The notes under the pieces were generated by a model. The model saw nothing but the letters and a program-made list of their open reading frames with translations, was not told the DNA's origin and did no database searches. Position numbers and translations under genes: made by a program. Positions 37,947 through 47,308 of a DNA stretch of 64,000 nt are shown here, piece after piece; within the stretch, counting starts at the first letter, position 1; the number at the start of each line of letters is the position of its first letter. Source of the DNA: Jeotgalibacillus alimentarius (GTDB taxonomy: Bacteria; Bacillota; Bacilli; Bacillales; Jeotgalibacillaceae); the NCBI RefSeq assembly GCF_000829445.1, contig NZ_JXRQ01000029.1, positions 186,001 through 250,000 of the forward strand. The letters are read 5' to 3'.

Positions 37947-38843
37947 TTAATATGTCACTGTATTTCTTGGTTCAATCGTGCGGATCACTTCTTTCAGATA
38001 CTGTTCAAACTCACGTTTAATGGATGTATCATTTAATGCAAATTCAATCGTTGTTTTCAGGAAACCAAGCGTTTCTCCAACATCATAACGGATGCCCTCG
38101 AACTCATATGCGTATACTTCCTGTAAGTGGTTGAGCTTTTCGATTGCGTCAGTTAACTGGACTTCTCCGCCTGCCCCAGTCTCCTGATTTTCAAGCAGGC
38201 TGAAGATTTCCGGTGTCAGGATGTACCGGCCAAGAATGGCATAATTTGATGGTGCAGTGCCAGGCAGCGGTTTTTCCACAAACCCTTCAACATGAATCAG
38301 CCGCTGATCTCTGCCTGCCGGATTGATGATGCCATAACGGTGCGTTTCTTCTTCTTTTACCTGCTGGACGCCAATGATTGATGTGCCGGTCTGTTCAAAT
38401 TGATTCATCAGCTGCTTGATACAAGGCACGCCGCTCTTTACAATGTCGTCACCCAGCAAGACGGCAAACGGTTCATTACCGATGAACTGACGCGCACACC
38501 AGACAGCATGTCCCAGTCCTTTTGGTTCTTTCTGTCGGATATAATGAATATTCGCTAAATTTGATGTGAATTTCACCTTTGCAAGTAAATCAAACTTCTC
38601 TTTTTCGATCAGATTCCTCTCAAGTTCTGATGCATAATCAAAGTGATCTTCAATCGCTCTTTTTCCTTTACCGGTTACAATGATAATATCCTCAATTCCT
38701 GCAGCCACCGCTTCTTCTACGATATATTGAATGGTCGGCTTATCAACAATCGGCAGCATTTCTTTTGGCATTGCCTTCGTAGCCGGTAAAAATCTTGTTC
38801 CAAGACCCGCAGCCGGGATAATCGCTTTTTTCACTTTTTGCAT
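37947..38843 (-). CDS. galU: UTP-glucose-1-phosphate uridylyltransferase
   Basis: This enzyme makes UDP-glucose from UTP and glucose-1-phosphate. It has the nucleotidyltransferase signature [30 protein letters not shown] shared by Bacillus GalU/GtaB, together with VLLGDDIV and GFVEKP. About 298 aa is normal. The likely start is ATG 38843, 8 nt behind AGGGGAGG; the ATG two codons upstream is too close to it. It supplies precursor for both this locus and, through the GalE domain, other hexose donors. It is the penultimate gene of the second polysaccharide locus. Confidence 0.95.
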   Translation of the reverse strand: MQKVKKAIIPAAGLGTRFLPATKAMPKEMLPIVDKPTIQYIVEEAVAAGIEDIIIVTGKGKRAIEDHFDYASELERNLIEKEKFDLLAKVKFTSNLANIHYIRQKEPKGLGHAVWCARQFIGNEPFAVLLGDDIVKSGVPCIKQLMNQFEQTGTSIIGVQQVKEEETHRYGIINPAGRDQRLIHVEGFVEKPLPGTAPSNYAILGRYILTPEIFSLLENQETGAGGEVQLTDAIEKLNHLQEVYAYEFEGIRYDVGETLGFLKTTIEFALNDTSIKREFEQYLKEVIRTIEPRNTVTY

Positions 38844-38860
38844 CTTCATTTCCTCCCCTT

Positions 38861-40165
38861 CTAAGTGTCTTCTCCACTCTTAGAAACTTCCTGCCATTCA
38901 TACCCATCCCGCGTTCCAACGCAGATATAGACTTTATCGCCTTCGCCATGTTTTACCAGAATCATCTTGCCTCTCCAGACTGCTGATGGTTCCGGAAGCG
39001 CTCCAGCTGGGTAAGCACCCATTCCGTCAAAATAACTTTGATCATTCAATCTGGTCAGTACCGGCGTGCCATCCTGATTCAGCAGGAACTGGTTTTGCAG
39101 CAGTTCATCTTTATCTGTTTTAAAACCTGTTAATTCAAGGCGTCCCTCTGTACTGTCTTCGGTACGCAGCAGCGAAAGCGTGCCGCCTGTTTCTGTATTG
39201 GATTCTGTATAAAATGTATCTGCTGATACCATTGAGTTCCATTTCATCGTAAAAATAGATGAATCTGTTTCAATTTCGTTGTCATATGCACGCCCGCCAA
39301 TAATTTTTATGTTCGAGTCGTTAATATCAAAAAATGTACTGTTTTCATTTCGCAGGTTATTCCCTTCGAGATGGGGACTGATGACGACAACGTTAAAGCA
39401 GTAGTCGAATTGAAATGCAGTGTCCATATTTGCCCACTCGGCATTCAGCTGAATCAGCGTCATTTCACTGGCACGCTCAAAGACAAAAGGAACGACGTCC
39501 GCTTCGTAACGGTTATCTCTAAGACCGTTGGATGTGTAAATATTTTCTATCACGCTTCCTGTATTACCGCCCTGTGGCGGCACAAGATGAATGGCATTTT
39601 TAGCGTACTGATACACATAGATATTTCTCATATTCACTGAGAATGCATAATTTTCTTTGTCCTGTGCGATGTAAAAGCCTCTGTAGACTGATACCATATG
39701 AATACTTTCAAAGACTGAGTTGGCAACCTGTTCTTCAAACTGGATGGCGTTGCGCTTTGTATATTCACGCTGATCCCAGCCTTCATAACTGAGTCCAAGG
39801 TTTCTGACATCATTTTTTGAACCGGTAATTCTGAAAATCGGCTCATTTGCAGTACTGTGAATCACAGCTGTATCCATTCCTGACCCTTCCACTCTTTTTG
39901 AGTCCACTTCAATTGAACCGGTGATTAAGTAAGTACCTGTCGGAAAATAGATATGGTCATTTTCCTCGATCGCTGTTCTGATCGCTTCTGTATCATCATG
40001 CTCACCGTCTCCAACTGCCCCGTATTCCTTCACATTCACATAAGCAGTATCTGCGCTTTCCGGTCTGGGATCTATTGTGCCATGTGTTTTTTCATCCTCC
40101 GGCCAAAGAGAGATCAGCGCAATCATTCCGCCTAACGAAACCAGCGTAATCATTAATTTTTTCAT
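38861..40165 (-). CDS. Exported right-handed beta-helix protein (pectate lyase-like)
   Basis: An N-terminal signal or anchor segment ([20 protein letters not shown]) is followed by [25 protein letters not shown], the hallmark opening of the Pectate_lyase_3 superfamily. A long beta-helix with repeated short strands follows. Such proteins in EPS clusters usually cleave, trim or epimerise the locus's own polymer. The substrate cannot be read from sequence. Its frame overlaps the SAF-domain gene by 4 nt (ATGA), so it belongs to the operon. It is 434 aa long. Confidence 0.8.
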   Translation of the reverse strand: MKKLMITLVSLGGMIALISLWPEDEKTHGTIDPRPESADTAYVNVKEYGAVGDGEHDDTEAIRTAIEENDHIYFPTGTYLITGSIEVDSKRVEGSGMDTAVIHSTANEPIFRITGSKNDVRNLGLSYEGWDQREYTKRNAIQFEEQVANSVFESIHMVSVYRGFYIAQDKENYAFSVNMRNIYVYQYAKNAIHLVPPQGGNTGSVIENIYTSNGLRDNRYEADVVPFVFERASEMTLIQLNAEWANMDTAFQFDYCFNVVVISPHLEGNNLRNENSTFFDINDSNIKIIGGRAYDNEIETDSSIFTMKWNSMVSADTFYTESNTETGGTLSLLRTEDSTEGRLELTGFKTDKDELLQNQFLLNQDGTPVLTRLNDQSYFDGMGAYPAGALPEPSAVWRGKMILVKHGEGDKVYICVGTRDGYEWQEVSKSGEDT

Positions 40166-41331
40166 TTACTCGCCGCCTTATATTGATTCAGCACTTTCTT
40201 TTCCGTCTCAAGCCAGGCGTTAAGTGCTGTCGTTTCTTCGATATAGACATCCTTCATTGTGATCAGCTGGCCTTCTTCTATATCATTGAGCAGTACTGCA
40301 TTTTCAAACAGGCCGATCGGCAAATGCCCCTCATGATCTTTAATTCTTACCGCTTCTCCTCTGATATCAAAGCTGCCGTTGGCTGATTGAATCTTTTCTC
40401 CTTTACTGATCGCTCTTTTAGCGATTGAACCTACACTGACTGAAGGAAGGGAAGAGTTGTTAAGAAGCACGCCCCCGCCATTCATGACACGTCTGATGGT
40501 TTTAACAATCTCAAGGTGACACAGGTGATAATTCTGGACGAGCGTGTAAAATGGACCGGGACCAAGCTTCAGATATTCAAGTGCTCCCTGCTGGTCCTCT
40601 TCATGCTCAGCTGTAATAAAAACGCCTGCAGGACCTTTTGGACATAAGACATAATCACTGATCGGTGCGCCATGCTGCTTTGCTTTTTCAGCGAGGTATT
40701 CACCGCCTGATTTGATATCTTCAGCAGAAGGTCCCAGCAACCCATCCTGATAAATATCCGCTGCAAGACCATTTGAAATGAGGGCCTGCTCAATCTGAAC
40801 TTTTGTCCCGTCAGTGAATGAAGTCACTTTCGGAAGGCTCAAGTTATTGCGTTTACTCCAATACATCATTTCTTCACGTTCCGGATTCAAGTTGATAAAG
40901 CCTTTAATGTTACCGTATACAAGCGGTTTAAAGCCCATTTGTATAATATCTTCACGCAGAGCCGCAATACATCCCGGCTGATCTCCTTCAGCTTCAGTAA
41001 TAAACCCTCTTTCAGATAAGTAGGAGCCTGACGTGACGTGCAGCTCAGCGTTCATCGTAACTACAGGAAGTCCGGCCGCGAAAGCCCGTAATACAACTTC
41101 TGTTCCGTAGATCGGATCACCGCTGCACTCTACAATCAAGTCTGAACTGGCTACCAGTCTGTCTATTTCGTTTGTCAGCTTGTCCTGATAAGGGAATGAA
41201 TGAAAGTCATTCAGATTTCTTCTCGTCAGCACACTCGTTACTGTCATATCTTTTTGCAGATGAAGCGCCCTGATTAATCCCGATGCGATAAACCCAGTCC
41301 CTGCAATTCCTACTCTTGTTTGTAAGTACAT
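40162..41331 (-). CDS. SAF-domain NAD(P)-binding oxidoreductase (COG4091-like)
   Basis: The N-terminal Rossmann domain (VGIAGTGFIASGLI) and DLIVECSGDP resemble homoserine-dehydrogenase-like proteins. A C-terminal SAF domain follows (about 290-370; SIAKRAISKGEKI...LPIGLFENAVLLNDIEEGQLITMKDV). This combination fits the uncharacterised predicted homoserine dehydrogenase group. In this locus it may make an unusual nucleotide- or acyl-linked sugar substituent, but no direct evidence shows that. It is coupled by 4-nt overlap to the beta-helix protein gene. The reaction is unknown. Confidence 0.7.
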   Translation of the reverse strand: MYLQTRVGIAGTGFIASGLIRALHLQKDMTVTSVLTRRNLNDFHSFPYQDKLTNEIDRLVASSDLIVECSGDPIYGTEVVLRAFAAGLPVVTMNAELHVTSGSYLSERGFITEAEGDQPGCIAALREDIIQMGFKPLVYGNIKGFINLNPEREEMMYWSKRNNLSLPKVTSFTDGTKVQIEQALISNGLAADIYQDGLLGPSAEDIKSGGEYLAEKAKQHGAPISDYVLCPKGPAGVFITAEHEEDQQGALEYLKLGPGPFYTLVQNYHLCHLEIVKTIRRVMNGGGVLLNNSSLPSVSVGSIAKRAISKGEKIQSANGSFDIRGEAVRIKDHEGHLPIGLFENAVLLNDIEEGQLITMKDVYIEETTALNAWLETEKKVLNQYKAASK

Positions 41332-41368
41332 CTTCTACACCCCTCGATTGTTAATGATCCTGCACGGT

Positions 41369-42751
41369 TTACACCAGTTTTCTTGCAGGTCTGATTCTGA
41401 CAATTTCTTTTCTGACCAGGCTGTATATACCTGTGAAGTCTGCATAGCCTTTCATGCTCAGCGCCCGGTATACGCTGATCATCATATAGATTTGCGCCAG
41501 GGTTCCCGGTATTAAAAATCCAAGCGCTACTCCCGTTCCTCCATAATGCTGACCTGCCCAGGCAGCTGCAGCCATAGAGATGAATCCTGTGATGATCGTA
41601 ATCATCATCAGTTTTCTCTGATAACCGGTCATGGCCAGCAGGTTCGCTGCTGTACCGCTCCAGATCATCAGCAGATGCTTTAAAGCCAGAAGGAACAGAA
41701 TCAGTGCGCCGCTTCCAAATACTTCAGAACCGAAAATAAGTTGTAACAGAACATCTCCAAAAAGTACGAATATTATAAAAAGCAGGAATGCCGGAATGAA
41801 AGCTAATGCCGTGACAGTCCTGAGCGTTTTTTCAAATTCTTTTATTCTGCCGGCTGCGAATTTACTCGCAATCATCGGCTGTGTGACAGAGTTCAATATA
41901 ATAAAAGGCATCGACATCAGAATCGCCAGTTTTGCTGCTGCTCCGTAGATCGCGATATCATGCTGGCTGCCGATCAGACTGATTATCCAGATATCAGCCT
42001 GGGTAATAAAAAAGTAGCTGAGTGCTGTAATCATGAATGGCAATGTCACCGGCATAATCTTTTTCAATGTGAGTGTCGGTTTGCCACTGAAGTGCTGATC
42101 TGCTTTAAGAACTGAAAGTTTTTTGATCAGTACAGCCAGACCAAGCACATTGGATATTGAGATGGCAATGACCCACAGGACGATGACAGAGTGGATGGAT
42201 AAGCTGTACCAGTCAAACCGGCTGATACATGTGAGCAGAGCAATAAAAATAACTGTGGATGATAGTCCACCAAAGATCGTAGCGAATTTAATATTCTGGA
42301 ATCCTCTGAATGACTCTCCTATAAGTACCTGAAAACCATTGGAAATCATCCAGAAAATCAGTACCAGTGTAATAGCTGTCAATCCTTCAATGTTGAAAAT
42401 GACCGATGCAACCAATTCAGAACTGAGGAAGTATAACATTCCGACTGCTGCTGATCCGGCAAGGGTGCCAAAGAATGCTGTTCTAATCATGTACAGTACG
42501 TTTTCTGGTCTGTTCTGAGCCAGATTATCTGCTACGTACTTTACCACTGTCTGTTCAAAGCCGGCGGTTGCTACGTAGGCGCCGAAGATCGCGATATTAA
42601 ATACCAGAAAGTATAAACCAAGCTCTTCTGTCAGCAGGATCCTTGCAAGTGTCGCATTGATCACCAGTGTCATAATTGAAGTAGAAAACTTTCCGAGAAA
42701 CGCCCATATGCCGCCTGATCTGATCGTTCTGCTGTCTGTTTCTGTCGCCAC
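41369..42751 (-). CDS. Wzx-type polysaccharide flippase
   Basis: This 460-aa protein has 12-14 predicted helices and the oligosaccharide flippase pattern near the N-terminus (RSGGIWAFLGKFSTSIMTLVINATLARILLTEELGLYFLVF). It would flip undecaprenyl-diphosphate-linked repeat units to the outer face for polymerisation by the Wzy-like protein encoded upstream. The start is GTG 42751 with AAAGGCGG before it. The gap to the polymerase gene is 26 nt. Confidence 0.9.
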   Translation of the reverse strand: MATETDSRTIRSGGIWAFLGKFSTSIMTLVINATLARILLTEELGLYFLVFNIAIFGAYVATAGFEQTVVKYVADNLAQNRPENVLYMIRTAFFGTLAGSAAVGMLYFLSSELVASVIFNIEGLTAITLVLIFWMISNGFQVLIGESFRGFQNIKFATIFGGLSSTVIFIALLTCISRFDWYSLSIHSVIVLWVIAISISNVLGLAVLIKKLSVLKADQHFSGKPTLTLKKIMPVTLPFMITALSYFFITQADIWIISLIGSQHDIAIYGAAAKLAILMSMPFIILNSVTQPMIASKFAAGRIKEFEKTLRTVTALAFIPAFLLFIIFVLFGDVLLQLIFGSEVFGSGALILFLLALKHLLMIWSGTAANLLAMTGYQRKLMMITIITGFISMAAAAWAGQHYGGTGVALGFLIPGTLAQIYMMISVYRALSMKGYADFTGIYSLVRKEIVRIRPARKLV

Positions 42752-42777
42752 GTCCGCTCACCGCCTTTTTCCATTCC

Positions 42778-44064
42778 TTAGTCAATTTTTGCTTTAATTA
42801 CTTTTAATTGATGCCAGGGCTCATAGACATTTTCAGCATCCTGCTCCTTTTTTTCGAGACTGTTTTTCACCGCCAGTGTGCCGAGTATAAAACATACATA
42901 AATGGTTGTTGTCTGAAGGAGAGAAGCCGTCAGAAACGAATAATTGATGAATAGTGCCAGTGTTAAGATCTTGTGATGCGTAATTGAAAAGAACGTATAG
43001 ACAATAAAGATGGTGAAAAGAATTCCGCCGATGATTCCGTATTCAACGAGCAGCTTTATATAGGCAATCGGATGAGCTGTAATATGCGAAGGAGATAACT
43101 CATCAAACGTATAGTTAGCTGAATAATATTCCTGTACACTTCCTGCTCCATAACCAAAAACGACTGTTGAAGTATCTTCTGTACGAAAGAACTCCCCGTA
43201 AGCCTGCCATGGTGCGATGAATCTGACGTGTCCGCTTGTTCTTGGTGTATTAAACTCTTCCAGCCGTTCGACAAAAATTTCACCAAACCCCTGGGCGAAC
43301 ATGATGTAGACTGACACACCGCAGATCAGTGTAATCAGAAAAAACTGGACAGGCTTCATTTTAATCAGCAGCGGAACTGCCACAATCGCCAGGATAATGA
43401 ACCCTGTACCCGAAAAGGCCAGCAGCATCCCGACAAAGAACAGCAACATCACTGTGACCCGCCGTCTTGTGATAAATTCAATAACCAGCCCGATTGCCAG
43501 CATTTTCGAAAAAAATGACGCTTCAAGCATGAACATGCCATTTGCTTTAATAATCGGTGAATCCCAGGACATCGGGTTCAACGTATTGTAATCCTGCAGA
43601 ATGAACTGTTCAGGAAGCGACTCAAGCGGATCATAAAATCCTGCGCCTGTGAACTGGGCTGCATATTGACCGATCCCGATGATGGCAATGATGATCATCA
43701 TCGCCTGATAAGTAGAAAGAATATAATCCAGGCTGCCTCTCTTGCGGTTAATAAAAAGCAGCGGTAAGTAAAAAACGATGACAGAGAGCAGGGAGGCCAC
43801 ACCTACTGATCTGAGTTCCATCAGTGCATAAAGACTGACCAGGCTCAATCCGCTGACTGCCAATAGAAACAATGTCAGTCTCCGCTGATCTATTTCGATT
43901 GTGTTGAGTACATATAGCACTGTGATCGAGAGCAGTGATAATAAAAAGACCGGGGAAAGTTGAATGTCACCTACTGTAATGGCAAATCTCTGTAAGAATA
44001 TTAAACTGAATAAGATTAAAAAGATAAAAAATTTTTCCTTATTGGAGATCACCGTTTCATTCAT
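42778..44064 (-). CDS. Wzy/WaaL-type O-antigen polymerase
   Basis: This membrane protein has about 12 helices and a large outer loop near residues 230-320 (VERLEEFNTPRTSGHVRFIAPWQAYGEFFRTEDTSTVVFGYGAGSVQEYY). This fits the O-antigen ligase/polymerase family, in which that loop binds the lipid-linked glycan. It probably joins EPS repeat units. GAGGAGGGG stands 5 nt before the ATG. Sequence in this family is weakly conserved, so the call rests on topology and on the position between flippase and glycosyltransferase genes. Confidence 0.82.
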   Translation of the reverse strand: MNETVISNKEKFFIFLILFSLIFLQRFAITVGDIQLSPVFLLSLLSITVLYVLNTIEIDQRRLTLFLLAVSGLSLVSLYALMELRSVGVASLLSVIVFYLPLLFINRKRGSLDYILSTYQAMMIIIAIIGIGQYAAQFTGAGFYDPLESLPEQFILQDYNTLNPMSWDSPIIKANGMFMLEASFFSKMLAIGLVIEFITRRRVTVMLLFFVGMLLAFSGTGFIILAIVAVPLLIKMKPVQFFLITLICGVSVYIMFAQGFGEIFVERLEEFNTPRTSGHVRFIAPWQAYGEFFRTEDTSTVVFGYGAGSVQEYYSANYTFDELSPSHITAHPIAYIKLLVEYGIIGGILFTIFIVYTFFSITHHKILTLALFINYSFLTASLLQTTTIYVCFILGTLAVKNSLEKKEQDAENVYEPWHQLKVIKAKID

Positions 44065-44082
44065 ACTTTCCCCTCCTCACCG

Positions 44083-45021
44083 TTAATCTGAAAACTGACC
44101 GATCTGATTCTTCAGCCCGTGCAAGGCGCCTTTAAAAATCATTCTGCTGCGTTTTAACTTATGATCTTTATTCAACACATAGAGCAGATGGAATTTTACG
44201 ATCCTGTAAGCCATATAAAGAAGTGCGATCACTTTGTATTTCGGGTTGTTCCTTTTGACGAACAAGTAACCATTCCGCATCAGGTAGTAAGCATAATGCG
44301 GAGATAATTCCTCCGACTTAGTGGAGCTCGATTCCTTGTGATAGATCAGCGAATCCGGTACGTAGACAATTTTCATACCCGCTTTTTTTGCTTTCAGATT
44401 CCAGTCAGTATCCTCATAATAGATAAAATAATCTTCATTCAGCCAGCCGATTAATTCGATTAGTTCCCTGCGAAACAGCATACTGCATCCAACGACAAAA
44501 CCCACTTCTTTTCTCGTATTGAACTTTTCTGACTCCTCCTGATCGATGCCGTAGGGTGTGCTTGTCCCAAGGTATTGATTAATTGAACCGCCTGCAAACC
44601 ATACAAGATTATTATTCATATTGATGATCTTTGAACCGACAATCCCGATTTGATGATCTGTTTCCATTTCTTCTACCAGCCTGGTGAGCGAATGCTGATC
44701 AACGATCGTATCGTTGTTAAGCATCCATAAGTATTCGTATCCCTGCTCATAAGCTGCTTTCATGCCGACATTATTTCCGCCGGCACAGCCCATATTGCTT
44801 CCTGACTGAATGATCGTCAGCGGGAGACTGAATGTGCCTGAAAGCTGATCTGCTCTCAGCTTTTCATAAGACTGATCTTTGGAGTCATTGTCTACAAGAA
44901 ACACATGAAAGTTCTGATAGACCAGTTTTTCAAGAGAATGCAGACATTCTACCGTGTCATTGTAAGCATTCCAGTTCAATAGGATAATCGCGACTGACTT
45001 TTCGTCCACGGGACGGTTCAC
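44083..45021 (-). CDS. Family 2 glycosyltransferase, rhamnosyltransferase-like
   Basis: The GT-A fold reads VAIILLNWNAYNDTVECLHSLEKL, DNDSKDQSYEKL, SGSNMGCAGGNNVGMKAAYEQGYEYLWMLNNDTIVD and EDTDWNLKAKKAG, the pattern of RfbF/WbbL-like rhamnosyltransferases. With dTDP-rhamnose genes in the same locus, L-rhamnose or its 4-epimer is the likely donor. The start is unsure: GTG 45021 directly abuts a weak AAGTGAG, while GTG 45009 lies about 11 nt after GAGG. A SinR half-site AAAGAAC is at 45049-45055, just upstream. Confidence 0.88.
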   Translation of the reverse strand: MNRPVDEKSVAIILLNWNAYNDTVECLHSLEKLVYQNFHVFLVDNDSKDQSYEKLRADQLSGTFSLPLTIIQSGSNMGCAGGNNVGMKAAYEQGYEYLWMLNNDTIVDQHSLTRLVEEMETDHQIGIVGSKIINMNNNLVWFAGGSINQYLGTSTPYGIDQEESEKFNTRKEVGFVVGCSMLFRRELIELIGWLNEDYFIYYEDTDWNLKAKKAGMKIVYVPDSLIYHKESSSTKSEELSPHYAYYLMRNGYLFVKRNNPKYKVIALLYMAYRIVKFHLLYVLNKDHKLKRSRMIFKGALHGLKNQIGQFSD

Positions 45022-45057
45022 CTCACTTAAATGTCATTTGTTTTTTATAAAGAACGT

Positions 45058-45837
45058 TTAGACCGTGGCGATCTTCAGCTGTTTTGCCGGAGCAGATACT
45101 TCATGCTCTGTATCCTGCAGATCGATCACGATATTTTCAACGATTTTATTCGCACGGGCCAGTGATTCATGTGTACCTGCATCAATCCAGTCACCGTCTA
45201 CGATGCCAAACTGCAGTTCATTCATATTGATATACGCATTGTTCACATCAGTAATCTCAAGCTCACCGCGTCCTGACGGCTGGAGTGTTTTGATGATGTT
45301 AAATACTCTTGCGTCATACATATAAAATCCAGTCACTGCATAATTTGATTTTGGATGTTTCGGTTTTTCTTCAATCGACACGATATGATCCTGCTTCACT
45401 TCTGCCACTCCAAAGCGCTCCGGATCGCTGACTTCCTTCATCAGAATCTTTGCCCCTCTTCCCTGCTTTTTGAATTCTGCTACATAAGGCGTAATATCAG
45501 TCGTAAAGATGTTATCTCCCAGAATCACAGCCATCAGGTCATTGCCGACAAACTCTTCAGCCAGGTCAAGTGCCTCAGCGATCCCACCTGCCTGATCCTG
45601 GACTCTGTAAGTAAGCTTTAATCCCATCTCAGATCCGCTGCCCAGCAGGTTGATAATATCTCCTGCATGATGTCTACCGGTGACGATCATCATGTCAGTA
45701 ATACCAGCCTGCTTCAATTTTGCAATTGAGTAAAAAATCATTGGATATTTTCCTACTGGAAGTAAGTGTTTATTGGTCACCTTTGTTAATGGATTCAGCC
45801 TTGAACCTGTGCCACCTGCTAAAATAATTCCTTTCAT
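45058..45837 (-). CDS. rmlA: Glucose-1-phosphate thymidylyltransferase
   Basis: This enzyme joins dTTP and glucose-1-phosphate to dTDP-glucose, the first step to dTDP-L-rhamnose. Signature motifs are MKGIILAGGTGSRLNPLT, NKHLLPVGKYPM, AVILGDNIF, VEEKP-like SIEEKP and GRGELEITDVN. At about 259 aa it is the shorter form typical of Bacillus polysaccharide clusters. ATG 45837 follows GAGGAG by 8 nt; the GTG at 45846 overlaps the ribosome binding site. It is separated from rmlBCD by four genes but is in the same orientation and presumably the same operon. Confidence 0.92.
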   Translation of the reverse strand: MKGIILAGGTGSRLNPLTKVTNKHLLPVGKYPMIFYSIAKLKQAGITDMMIVTGRHHAGDIINLLGSGSEMGLKLTYRVQDQAGGIAEALDLAEEFVGNDLMAVILGDNIFTTDITPYVAEFKKQGRGAKILMKEVSDPERFGVAEVKQDHIVSIEEKPKHPKSNYAVTGFYMYDARVFNIIKTLQPSGRGELEITDVNNAYINMNELQFGIVDGDWIDAGTHESLARANKIVENIVIDLQDTEHEVSAPAKQLKIATV

Positions 45838-45862
45838 TCCGCTCACTCCTCAAGTTTTATTC

Positions 45863-46561
45863 TTAATAAAGAACATTCCGGTTAAAAAAATGTGACTTTT
45901 TCAGTTTTCTTTTATCCAGGACAACAGTTCCGACAAATTGTGAACTTCCCTTTTTCAGGTTTTCTTTTGCTTTCAGTGCTTTGTCTTTTTTTGTCTTACC
46001 AAATCTGATGACCATGACAGATGCATCTGAGCAGCTTGTGATAATTTGTGCATTCGCATTTTCCACAGCAGGCGGACAATCGATTAAAATGACATCATAG
46101 ATTCGCTTAAACTTTTCAAGTAACACTGTAAATTGTTCAGTAATGAGGTCAATCCCCATTCCTTTTTGTGATCCGGAAGTCAGTATACTCAACCCTTCAA
46201 CAGAAGTTGGAAGTATATATTCAGTTGTTCTCATATGCGGATCAGCCAGAATGTCTGTAAGTCCGTACTGATTTTTCTTTCTGAAGAACAGATGCAGTGC
46301 CGGTTTTCTTATATTTCCATCAATCAAAAGCATTTTTTTCCCCCTCTGCGCCATAACAACACCGAGATTGACCAGCGATGTTGTTGTTCCCTGTTCTTTA
46401 TCAGCTGAAGTGACTGCAATTGTTTTCATCGACGTACGCTGCGTCAACAATTCCAGGTTGGTTCTGATCACCCTGTATTGTTCACTGTAAGGTGACATTG
46501 GCTGCTGCTGTGTAATGATGAATCTCTTTTCAGCTTTGTGCTTTTTAGCAGGTAAGCTCAT
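45863..46561 (-). CDS. CpsD/EpsB-like tyrosine kinase homologue with defective Walker A
   Basis: The sequence follows bacterial tyrosine kinases of EPS loci (MSPYSEQYRVIRTNLELL, then IAVTSADKEQGTTTSLVNLGVVMAQRGKKMLLIDGNIRKPALH, and VILIDCPPAVENA). The Walker A lysine (GKST in B. subtilis EpsB) is replaced by threonine (Thr59 in GTTTS), and the Walker A' aspartate is asparagine (DGN, residue 83). Only one tyrosine is at the C-terminus instead of a cluster. ATP hydrolysis and kinase activity are therefore doubtful. It overlaps the modulator gene by 4 nt, as in normal EpsAB pairs. The rest of the frame is intact, so a non-catalytic role is more likely than a decayed gene. Confidence 0.85.
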   Translation of the reverse strand: MSLPAKKHKAEKRFIITQQQPMSPYSEQYRVIRTNLELLTQRTSMKTIAVTSADKEQGTTTSLVNLGVVMAQRGKKMLLIDGNIRKPALHLFFRKKNQYGLTDILADPHMRTTEYILPTSVEGLSILTSGSQKGMGIDLITEQFTVLLEKFKRIYDVILIDCPPAVENANAQIITSCSDASVMVIRFGKTKKDKALKAKENLKKGSSQFVGTVVLDKRKLKKSHFFNRNVLY

Positions 46562-47307
46562 TCAGCCTCCCTCCCCAGGTTTTTATAGGTGGAATAAACG
46601 CGCTGGGCGTCTTTTGCTCCTGTCATCTCTTTCATTTGTTTATGACGTTCTTTAGAGACTGTACCAAGCACAGGCCCCTCAAGCAGTGTCACCGCTTCTT
46701 TTTCTGAATCTATTGTTGTACTGAAAAGTTTTTGAACAAATGCGATTGAAAGGCCAATCCCGACACCTGCTACCATTCCCACTACGATAAATAGCATTGT
46801 TCCCGGACTGCTGGACTCTGCGTTCGCTTTTATTTCAGCCGGCGGGAAGAGCATGACGTTGTCGAGTCTCATAATTTCTTTTACACGGTTCTGGAAGACT
46901 GTGGCTGTCGCATTGACGATCTTTACGGCTCTTTCATAATCAGCATCTTTTACTGTAATTGTAATAACCTGCGATTCATTTTTACTTGTGACATCAATCT
47001 GCTTTTCAAGCTCCTTGACTGAAGTATCAAGACTCAGGTCACTGATCACTTTTTCAAGCACTACTTCAGAGTAGATGAAATCACTATACGTATTAGCGTA
47101 TTGAAAATTGGTCATGACTGTATTGTAATCAAGCTGCTCCGCCTGATTATTAACAACGATTTTTCTCGACGCTTCATATGACGGGTCTACCATATACGCA
47201 GAAATTGCACCGCCCAGCAAAGCGAAGATGATTCCTGCCACCATGATAAAAATGATTCTGCTTTTGATCACTGACCAGAATTCCCGGATTTTAAGTGACT
47301 GCTCCAC
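46558..47307 (-). CDS. EpsA/Wzz-type chain-length modulator
   Basis: Two membrane helices (about 20-42 and 173-195) flank an outer domain, the layout of the YveK/EpsA activator of the paired tyrosine kinase. The second helix is followed by a cytosolic tail ending with the partner-contact region. In typical Bacillus loci it controls EPS chain length through the kinase. The start GTG 47307 has AAAGGGG 9 nt upstream; an ATG ten codons earlier lies inside the previous gene and lacks a ribosome binding site. Its partner kinase here looks inactive. Confidence 0.85.
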   Translation of the reverse strand: MEQSLKIREFWSVIKSRIIFIMVAGIIFALLGGAISAYMVDPSYEASRKIVVNNQAEQLDYNTVMTNFQYANTYSDFIYSEVVLEKVISDLSLDTSVKELEKQIDVTSKNESQVITITVKDADYERAVKIVNATATVFQNRVKEIMRLDNVMLFPPAEIKANAESSSPGTMLFIVVGMVAGVGIGLSIAFVQKLFSTTIDSEKEAVTLLEGPVLGTVSKERHKQMKEMTGAKDAQRVYSTYKNLGREAE

Positions 47308-47308
47308 T

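Noticed and set aside
45863-46561. Pseudogene
   Set aside because: The frame is full length with intact overlaps and conserved non-catalytic segments; only the catalytic motifs are changed.
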